From NCBI GenBank assembly GCA_016210985.1, contig JACQTD010000007.1, forward strand, positions 1 to 35,469: 35,469 nucleotides of DNA, read 5' to 3'. The notes beneath the pieces are model-generated. The model ran no database searches and had not been told where the DNA came from. It saw nothing but the letters and a program-made list of their open reading frames with translations. The DNA comes from Acidobacteriota bacterium (GTDB lineage Bacteria > Acidobacteriota > Blastocatellia > HR10 > JACQTD01). Made by a program: the position numbers and the translations under genes. Below, one piece after another: positions 28,746 through 35,469 of the stretch. Position 1 is the first letter of the stretch. Every line of letters starts with the position of its first letter.

Positions 28746-28866
28746 CGCTGAACAGATTCTGCTCAAAACCAACCTACACCCTCCTCCTTTCTACGCAAAG
28801 GTACTTACATCACCCAGCACTGGATCCGTGTGTTGCAGAAAGGCAAGGTCGGTCTATAATAAGAGT

Positions 28867-29595
28867 ATGTCTTCCTTCAACATACGCCCGCCTTTTCGAC
28901 CGCAAACGCGAGTGGTTATCGTATGTTTACTGGTGACAGCTGTTCTCGCCTTCATATACGTGGGCCAGATGACGGGGCGAGATATCGCCATTGAGCGTCT
29001 GCTGACTGAATCCGACAGCGTCTCTTCGTCATCCCTGGGTATTGCCGACAGCACTAGCACATCTTGGTACGATTTTTGGCCAGAAAGTTCCTGGCCAAAA
29101 CGACCCTGTAGTAGTCCTGCAGAGTATGAGAGCCTGCTGAATGCGCTGGGAGTAATGCCGGATGGCTTCGGAGAGGTCTTAACAGATGCGATTGAATATA
29201 TTAAGAAACACCCGAGGGATATTTGCGAACTTTACTTAGATGGAGGGTTGTTTTCGGAACTAGGCGCTCCTTCAGAGATCGGGCAGTTTGGTAATGTGTT
29301 ATTCCTACGATTGGATAGCAACCAGCTTCAAGAGTTGCCACCAGAACTTGGCAATCTCACGAAACTGAAGAACCTTGATCTCACGGATAACAATCTTACT
29401 CAACTTCCTGAGGAGATTGGCAACCTCACGCAATTGGAGGAGTTAGACGCGAGCTACAACGAGCTGGAGCGGCTTCCTGAGAAGATGAGAAACCTTTCGA
29501 ACCTCAAATTGCTAGACCTGCGTATGAACAACCTTTCCCGAGAAGAGCGCTTGAGAATTAGAGAATTGCTCCCAGCGACCGACGTGCGTTTCTGA
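28867..29595 (+). CDS. Leucine-rich-repeat protein with N-terminal transmembrane segment
   Basis: LQELPPELGNLTKLKNLDLTDNNLTQLPEEIGNLTQLEELDASYNELERLPEKMRNLSNLKLLDL; TM segment VVIVCLLVTAVLAFIYVG. The longer ORF begins at 28531. Confidence 0.85.
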   Translation: MSSFNIRPPFRPQTRVVIVCLLVTAVLAFIYVGQMTGRDIAIERLLTESDSVSSSSLGIADSTSTSWYDFWPESSWPKRPCSSPAEYESLLNALGVMPDGFGEVLTDAIEYIKKHPRDICELYLDGGLFSELGAPSEIGQFGNVLFLRLDSNQLQELPPELGNLTKLKNLDLTDNNLTQLPEEIGNLTQLEELDASYNELERLPEKMRNLSNLKLLDLRMNNLSREERLRIRELLPATDVRF

Positions 29596-29653
29596 GAAAA
29601 GGTGCACGAGCCATAATGCGAGGAGATTGATGACGGCTCCAATGGAAAGTAGC

Positions 29654-31183
29654 TTACGGATTGAAAAGCGTTTGTGGATCCTCCCAGTGGTCACGAAAAG
29701 GCGGCAGTCCACCTTGGATTGGCCCACTAAAACACGGCTGGCACCCGCGGGTGCCAGCTGGCGGGAGCGCTCCGCGATATGAAGCACTCTTGTTCAGTTC
29801 ATCAAACGACGCCCTTCTGAAACCGAAGTGTAAGTGCGGGCCAACCGCACATCGGCGACAAATCTTCCCAATCGGATCCCCTTGCTTCACCATCGCATCT
29901 CCGGTCACAGATGTTGGATCTAGGTGCAAATAAAGCGTTGTCACGATATCTCCTGTGGTCCTGGGATTTCGGTCCAGATCATGTTCTAGAACGACGGCCG
30001 CTCCAAATCCGCCCCCTATATCCCGAGCAAACTTTACTTCTCCATCGGCGCTAGCCCTGACAATATCATCGGCGGGGGGCCGAGCATCGAATCCTACATG
30101 CTTAAACGGGTTGCCGCCCGTGGGAGGGTCGCAAGAGGGAGGTCTTGTAGAGCACCTAGGGTACTCCCATTCATCTGCGAAACCATATCCGCTCTGGATC
30201 CAAGGCTCAAACGGATGGACAAATGTCAGCGGTTGATTGATGACCGTCAGAAAGCCGTGGATCGTGCTACCCTCACCGTACTCGCCTACAATTTGACCAG
30301 CGAGATTGATCGCGGAAGCCTCCGTGTAAGAGGCACCCAGGATATCTATTGGGATAGGGGTAGAAATTCCATCATAGAAAAAGCCATGTTCGGTGTTCCC
30401 ATCGGAGTAGCTGCCTACGATCTTCCCCGAGTCGTTAATCCCCAAAGCCCTGGTGCTGGCAGCGCTCGGAACATCGATTGGACTGAACCCCCCACTACGG
30501 AGAAAGCCATGGCGCGAACCACCGGCGTCATATAAACCCACAATATCACCAGCATCATTAATTCTACGGGCTGAACTGAGCGTGGCGCCTGGGTAGTCGA
30601 TGGTCTCAAACTTGGTGCTATCGACTGTGGTTAGGCTTCCATAATAGCGAAATCCGTGGATCGTGCCGGCGGTCTCGTATTGACCGACGATCTGGCCGGA
30701 ATCGTTGATACCCAGCGCAGCACTTGTGGTTGCACCGGGTGGATTGATAGTAAGGAGGTTACCGTTGTCATACAACAAGCCGCGGAACGCATTTCCATCC
30801 CAGTACTCACCAACGATCTGCCCAGACTCATTGATATCGAAGAGGATAGTCTCGTAAAAACCCTGGAAATTGATGGTTGTGAAAGTACCGTTTGGCTCCC
30901 TGAGAAAGCCCTGGCCCTGCTGCCCCTGAAACATTCTGTAGTAACCCACGATCTGGCCGGAATCGATGATTCCGAGGGCTGAGGTAACCGCTGCGCCTGG
31001 GTAATCGATAATGGTAGGGGTGATCCCGACGGCCCCGCTGCGGGGAAGGGCTAAGGGTCGAGATGATGTACCCGCCGACGATATCACATAGAGAGCGATT
31101 AGTATTGATGTGACAATCAAGTTCTTCACGCAGTCACTCCTCTCTGGATGTTGGGAATCGGTTCCTACAATACGATAACGCAT
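29654..31183 (-). CDS. HAF-repeat (extracellular) protein with C-terminal M23 peptidase domain
   Basis: Six ALGINDSGQIVGxY-type repeats, then HVGFDARPPADDIVRASADGEVKFARDIGGGFGAAVVLEHDL...GPHLHFGF (M23 HxxxD and HxH motifs). Signal-peptide-like N-terminus. Confidence 0.85.
   Translation of the reverse strand: MRYRIVGTDSQHPERSDCVKNLIVTSILIALYVISSAGTSSRPLALPRSGAVGITPTIIDYPGAAVTSALGIIDSGQIVGYYRMFQGQQGQGFLREPNGTFTTINFQGFYETILFDINESGQIVGEYWDGNAFRGLLYDNGNLLTINPPGATTSAALGINDSGQIVGQYETAGTIHGFRYYGSLTTVDSTKFETIDYPGATLSSARRINDAGDIVGLYDAGGSRHGFLRSGGFSPIDVPSAASTRALGINDSGKIVGSYSDGNTEHGFFYDGISTPIPIDILGASYTEASAINLAGQIVGEYGEGSTIHGFLTVINQPLTFVHPFEPWIQSGYGFADEWEYPRCSTRPPSCDPPTGGNPFKHVGFDARPPADDIVRASADGEVKFARDIGGGFGAAVVLEHDLDRNPRTTGDIVTTLYLHLDPTSVTGDAMVKQGDPIGKICRRCAVGPHLHFGFRRASFDELNKSASYRGALPPAGTRGCQPCFSGPIQGGLPPFRDHWEDPQTLFNP
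29737..29758. repeat. Perfect 22-bp palindrome inside the M23 domain gene
   Basis: GCTGGCACCCGCGGGTGCCAGC is identical to its reverse complement. Confidence 0.95.
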
Positions 31184-31282
31184 CCGACAGGCGGATTTCC
31201 CGGAGGCGTGAAGATTATTTTGTCAGGCGTGCCAGCCTGTGGATGAGGGTAGAGATAGCAGGATGGTCATCCGATCAAGGTC

Positions 31283-34066
31283 TTAACCCTTCCCCACGAG
31301 CACAAACGGCGCCCAGAAGTAAGGAAACCGGTGGAGCGGCCTTCCGGACCGGATCATGTCGCGCTTCGCCTCCCGCAGCGCGTCGGCTTTGCTCTTGCCA
31401 GTTCGCAAGTGCCTGTAGAAACTCTTCATAAGCTCGGCCGTCGATGAATCTCGCACGTTCCATAAGCTTACCAGAACCGAAGGCGCGCCGGCGTACATGA
31501 ACGCCCGGGTGAGCCCGACCATTCCTTCCCCGCGAACCAACTTTCCGAGCCCTGTCTGGCATGCCGAGAGTGTTACCAAATCCGCATGGAGTTCTAGGTT
31601 GAAGATCTCGTTCATTGTCAGCACGCCGTCCTCATCCTCGCCTTCGGTGGAAAGCGAAAGAACTATGCCTGACAGCGCCGGGAACTCCTCGTCGATCACC
31701 GCGTGCGTCGCGAAATGGATGAAATCGAAATCGGTCAATCGCTCGCGTTTGAAAGAGGTTTCGGTGGCTGCGCCGCCTACATAGAGCTTGGCAGTTCCTC
31801 TGGGATAGAGCGCGGCGATACCCTTGACTTCCTCTTTGGCAAATCGAAGCGGTTCGAAATTCACCCCGCGCTCCTCAAATCCACCTCGAACGATATCAGC
31901 GAGGCGAGTATGGCTGCTCGCTCGACGCCGGGCATTCCCTTTCGGTCGAAACTGTGGGTCGGCATAAGCAAGGAGGCGACGCCGGCCATCCCGGGGAGTC
32001 CGGCTTCGGCTGGCCAAGACGCCCAGCACCGTGGCTGAGGAGATGGTGCTCATCGTGTGTGTTGTCAATAAGTAGTCCGGCAGAGTTGCTCTGCCACCCC
32101 GCTTGCCCTTGATAAGGGTCTCAAATGGCAAGTAATGAAGTATGCCGTCCGGCACAATGACCAAATTCTCGAACTTGTCCAGCAACTCATCGGCTGGTCG
32201 TAGCAGCATTCCATATAGGTTGCGGGAGGTGGCGTAGCACCGCTCAAATGCCTTTTTGTCTGCCGTCGGGGACGCGAGAAGTTTCCGGAATCGATCAATA
32301 TCCCGTTTGATACTCTCCCGTCCGGGCAGCTTGTACATCTGGCATCGGTCCTTCGTGACGGCCCATAGATATGAGCCTTCCTCGCCGAGCAGGTACTCGA
32401 CGAGTAGCGTCTTCTCGTCCAGCACGTCGCGCTGGACTCGTGTCAGGTCATAGGGCTCAGGGTACTGGATATCGGCATAGGCCGGATGGTTCAGTCGTAT
32501 CCGTTCCCGAAAGTCCTCAAGCCGCTCCTCCACACGGGCCAGAGCGCTCTCCATCCTGGCCGTTTCCGCTCGGCCAACATTCTCCTTGAATAGCGCCCTT
32601 CGAATCCTTGTAATCTGGTCTTGGATGACCCGCTCTTCCTGCAAGACCTCGGCCGGGAGTCCCCGCTGGATGCGCACTCTCCCCTCGGCGAGCAGATCGA
32701 CAAGCGCCCTTGCCCTGGCTTGTTCCGCATAACTGAAAGCTTGGGCCGCATGATTTCCGCTCCCGCTTTCCCGGTGGAGTTTGAACAGGAGCCCGATGAC
32801 TCGCTCGAAGGTCAATTGCCTTGTCTGCCAGAAGCCGATCTTCCGCTCCTCGGACAGCGTTTCAATCCGCACCTCTTGAACGGACTCGATTGCCCGGCCG
32901 TAATTCTCCAGCGCCCGGTTCGTCTCACCCAGAGCTTCATAGCAACTGGCCAGTGCCGAGAAAATGTTGGACTTGAGTTCGGGAGAGAGGCTGGCGCCGC
33001 CTGTCTCCAGCGCACGCCCGAGATACTCGACAGATTCTTTGTAATCGCCGAGTTGGAGGTAGTCGGCTCCGAGCTCCGCGAGGGCCGAAGCCTGCAAGAC
33101 TTGGAGGCCAATCTCCTCGCCCAGGATTAGGGCCTGTCCGTGATGTCCAATGGCGGCTTCGGCTCGACCCCGGCTGCGTTCGAGGCTTCCCAAATTGATA
33201 AGACTCTTGGCGATCAACCTCCGGGTCCCCAATCGCTGGCTTGTTTCCAGCGCCTCTCGAAGCGCGGAAAGCGCCAGATCGTATTGCCGCTCCCGCTGGT
33301 AGAGGGCGCCTATGTCGGTTAACACATCGACTAGGTAGGCCGGATTGTAATCCTCTAGATCGGGAATACGCCCGATCCTGACAGCCTCTTTCAGGTACGC
33401 AAGAGCCTTGCCGGAGTTTCCAGAAGCGGCTTCCAAAGCAGCGAGGTGCTGGAGCGCCCGCGTCTGTTCCATCGCCTGGCGCTCAGGCGGAGGGTTGACT
33501 TCGTTTTCCTTCCGGACTCTCTCGTACCCTTTCCGAAGGTACTTCATGGCCCGTGAGTAATCACCCGTGGCGAAATGCACTACGCCGATATTGATGAGCG
33601 TCCTGCCGAGCGGGTTATCGTAGTCGTCTCCGATAGCAAGTTCCGATCTCTTCAAGTGCGTCAGTGCCTTGTCATACTCTCCCTTGAGATACAGCACGCG
33701 GCCTATCTGGGTGAGTGCATCAGTTCCCGACGGATCCACGGTGCCTGCCATGTCGAGCGACAGGGCCTCCTGAAACAGGACAAGGGCTTGGTTCAATTCG
33801 TCCAGGTACAGGTAACACAAGGCCTCCATCTTGAGGGCCGAGCTAGGCAAATGCTCAGGGAGCTGGCTTGAAATCACATCGGCGAGTTCATAGGCCTCAC
33901 GGAGTCGTTCCTTCCCTCTCGCATAATCGCCACCATAGAAGAGTGCGAGACCTTGCCGGTAGACTCTCCAAAACTCATCCGCTTCAGACTCGTCTTGAAG
34001 GTGTGAGGACCCGCTGATCGCCAGAGCTGCCATAAGAAAACCCGCAAGTACAGTTTTGGTTATCAT
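31283..34066 (-). CDS. TPR protein with C-terminal CHAT protease domain
   Basis: 927 aa; N-terminal signal-like MITKTVLAGFLMAALAISGSS; many TPR units; CHAT His FIHFATHAVID and Cys LVTLSACQTGLGKLVRGEGMVGLTRAFMYAGAPSVLVSLWNV. Confidence 0.92.
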   Translation of the reverse strand: MITKTVLAGFLMAALAISGSSHLQDESEADEFWRVYRQGLALFYGGDYARGKERLREAYELADVISSQLPEHLPSSALKMEALCYLYLDELNQALVLFQEALSLDMAGTVDPSGTDALTQIGRVLYLKGEYDKALTHLKRSELAIGDDYDNPLGRTLINIGVVHFATGDYSRAMKYLRKGYERVRKENEVNPPPERQAMEQTRALQHLAALEAASGNSGKALAYLKEAVRIGRIPDLEDYNPAYLVDVLTDIGALYQRERQYDLALSALREALETSQRLGTRRLIAKSLINLGSLERSRGRAEAAIGHHGQALILGEEIGLQVLQASALAELGADYLQLGDYKESVEYLGRALETGGASLSPELKSNIFSALASCYEALGETNRALENYGRAIESVQEVRIETLSEERKIGFWQTRQLTFERVIGLLFKLHRESGSGNHAAQAFSYAEQARARALVDLLAEGRVRIQRGLPAEVLQEERVIQDQITRIRRALFKENVGRAETARMESALARVEERLEDFRERIRLNHPAYADIQYPEPYDLTRVQRDVLDEKTLLVEYLLGEEGSYLWAVTKDRCQMYKLPGRESIKRDIDRFRKLLASPTADKKAFERCYATSRNLYGMLLRPADELLDKFENLVIVPDGILHYLPFETLIKGKRGGRATLPDYLLTTHTMSTISSATVLGVLASRSRTPRDGRRRLLAYADPQFRPKGNARRRASSHTRLADIVRGGFEERGVNFEPLRFAKEEVKGIAALYPRGTAKLYVGGAATETSFKRERLTDFDFIHFATHAVIDEEFPALSGIVLSLSTEGEDEDGVLTMNEIFNLELHADLVTLSACQTGLGKLVRGEGMVGLTRAFMYAGAPSVLVSLWNVRDSSTAELMKSFYRHLRTGKSKADALREAKRDMIRSGRPLHRFPYFWAPFVLVGKG

Positions 34067-34122
34067 CCGCTCAGTCTTCGCACCCGACGCGCTGGCTTGC
34101 TGACTCGGCAGCGAGACAATGT

Positions 34123-34977
34123 CTAGCGCTTCCCGACCAACTCCTCAATTTCAAAACGGTAGCTGGCTACCAGTCTTGACGACTTAGCCCCCTCGTTCAC
34201 TTCGTTCACCGCGAGCTCGTACCGGCCCACCGGGAAGAGGCTGCGAGGGCAGGTCAAGAGGAAATTCCCCAGCTCATCCTGCGGCCGTGCCTGCTTCTCA
34301 TCAGCCACCACCCGACCTTGACTATCTCGGATTTCCAATTCGTACGAGAACGCCGCGCTCATGTGAATGGGCACGAGAAAGGAGAGAGCGAACGCCTTAT
34401 CCTGCGGAGCCAATCGAACAACATTAGCGCGGGCCTCGCCACTGCGCTCAGCGGCATTAAGCTCGAAAGACTTGATGCTGGCAATCACCGGCATCGCTTC
34501 CTTGCTTTCGGCCGATTCCTTCACCGTGACTACTTCCCGGATCACCCGCGGCTCTCGCAAAAGGGTTGTCCATATCAAGTACCCAGTCGCCAGGAACAGG
34601 AGTGAATAGGCCAAGGCCGGATGCATCAAGACTCGCCTCAACCTCTCCAACAGAGTCGACCCCACGGCCGCCGGCGCGCTTCTCTGGTTGAGGAATGCCT
34701 CAAACCGCTTCCGAGACCGCTCAGCCACTTCCGGCCATTCGGGAGGCTCGCGTATTTCCTTGGTCTCGACCTCCTCGAATCGCTTCAACATTTCAAGGGC
34801 TAACTCGCAACTTCCGCATAGTCGGACGTGGGATTCAATGATCTCCCTCTCAGCGTGGGGTGATGAACCTTGCTGGAACGCGACCAATTCCTCATCGCTC
34901 GGACAGGCGCCGCGTTTCGCCCGCAGGTGACTGATGAAGTCCTGTTCCAGATCGGAGAGCGGTTCCCGTTCGCTCAT
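34123..34977 (-). CDS. Anti-sigma-factor-like membrane protein with zinc-finger-like N-terminus
   Basis: HVRLCGSCELAL zinc-finger-like motif, TM segment ALAYSLLFLATGYLIWTTLL, extracytoplasmic C-terminal domain; overlaps the upstream sigma gene (ATGA). Confidence 0.7.
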   Translation of the reverse strand: MSEREPLSDLEQDFISHLRAKRGACPSDEELVAFQQGSSPHAEREIIESHVRLCGSCELALEMLKRFEEVETKEIREPPEWPEVAERSRKRFEAFLNQRSAPAAVGSTLLERLRRVLMHPALAYSLLFLATGYLIWTTLLREPRVIREVVTVKESAESKEAMPVIASIKSFELNAAERSGEARANVVRLAPQDKAFALSFLVPIHMSAAFSYELEIRDSQGRVVADEKQARPQDELGNFLLTCPRSLFPVGRYELAVNEVNEGAKSSRLVASYRFEIEELVGKR

Positions 34978-35469
34978 CTCAGCCCCTTCCTCAACGCCTC
35001 TCGGGCAATTCGGAGGTATTTCTTCACCTCAGTCTCGCTATATCCTGTTCTCTCGGAGATCTCCTTGTAAGAATATCCTTCGAGGTAGAACATCAGCCAG
35101 CAACGCCGGGGACCTTCATCCATCGCAGCGAGTATTGCCTCAGCCTCACGAAAGAGATGAGTTGGCTGTGTCCTTCCGTTGTCGGGAATGTCGGGCATCT
35201 CTCCTGGTAGCAGTGGCCGCTTTCGCCTAATCCAACTGCGACATGAGTTTCGTGCGATCGTCGCGAGCCAGCGCGCGAAATTTACTCCGTCGCCTTTTCC
35301 ATCAAACCTCTCGATCGCCTCCAGGGCGTTGACGAACGTGTCGTGGGCTAAGTCTTCCGCTGAAGCGCTGTCCCTGAGCAACTTATTGCACACTTTATAG
35401 ATAGGTAGGTAATGCCGTTCATAGAGCAGGACAAACCACTTTCGGTCGCCGGTGCGCTGGTAACTCTCG
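34974..35469 (-). CDS. ECF-family RNA polymerase sigma factor, partial at the window edge
   Basis: Frame open to the window end: ESYQRTGDRKWFVLLYERHYLPIYKVCNKLLRDSASAEDLAHDTFVNALEAIERF...YLEGYSYKEISERTGYSETEVKKYLRIAREALRKGLR. Confidence 0.88.
   Translation of the reverse strand, partial: ESYQRTGDRKWFVLLYERHYLPIYKVCNKLLRDSASAEDLAHDTFVNALEAIERFDGKGDGVNFARWLATIARNSCRSWIRRKRPLLPGEMPDIPDNGRTQPTHLFREAEAILAAMDEGPRRCWLMFYLEGYSYKEISERTGYSETEVKKYLRIAREALRKGLR

Noticed and set aside
29074-29100. TTTTGGCCAG-N7-CTGGCCAAAA hairpin as a terminator
   Set aside because: Lies within the LRR coding sequence and lacks a following U-tract on the coding strand; probably codon coincidence.

Overview
The window reads as a high-GC bacterial chromosome segment; the gene style is compatible with an Acidobacteria-like soil organism, but taxonomy is inference. 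It has five zones. (1) 1-3449: a 59-bp tandem repeat at the left edge, then an intact 5'-nucleotidase-type metallophosphatase and an MFS transporter. (2) about 3556-11162, minus strand: a decayed operon of propeller, VIT/VWA, TPR-transpeptidase and SpoIID/LytB genes, recognisable across single-nt frameshifts and in-frame stops, followed by a collapsed toxin-antitoxin relic. (3) about 11203-13615: what looks like an integron-type gene-cassette segment with no integrase in the window. It has one attC-like site with strong support and one degenerate attC-like site, and carries a DHFR-family gene and a two-gene Ser/Thr-kinase cassette. (4) about 13.8-28.75 kb: accessory DNA that starts at relics of rsmE and comM/yifB and is punctuated by three paralogous tandem-HTH genes about 7 kb apart. 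The compartments between them hold a sigma factor / small protein / ImmA-IrrE triad, a PD-(D/E)XK-like nuclease candidate, and a seven-gene operon (unknown, glycerate kinase, HAD, MBL-fold, thymidylate-kinase-like, methyltransferase, HAD). (5) 28.8-35.5 kb: an LRR protein, a HAF-repeat/M23 peptidase protein, and a sigma / anti-sigma-like / TPR-CHAT operon that runs off the right edge. The best candidates for undescribed biology are the kinase cassette, the HTH-delimited islands, the sigma-ImmA triad and the seven-gene operon. All calls are by eye; no database search was run.
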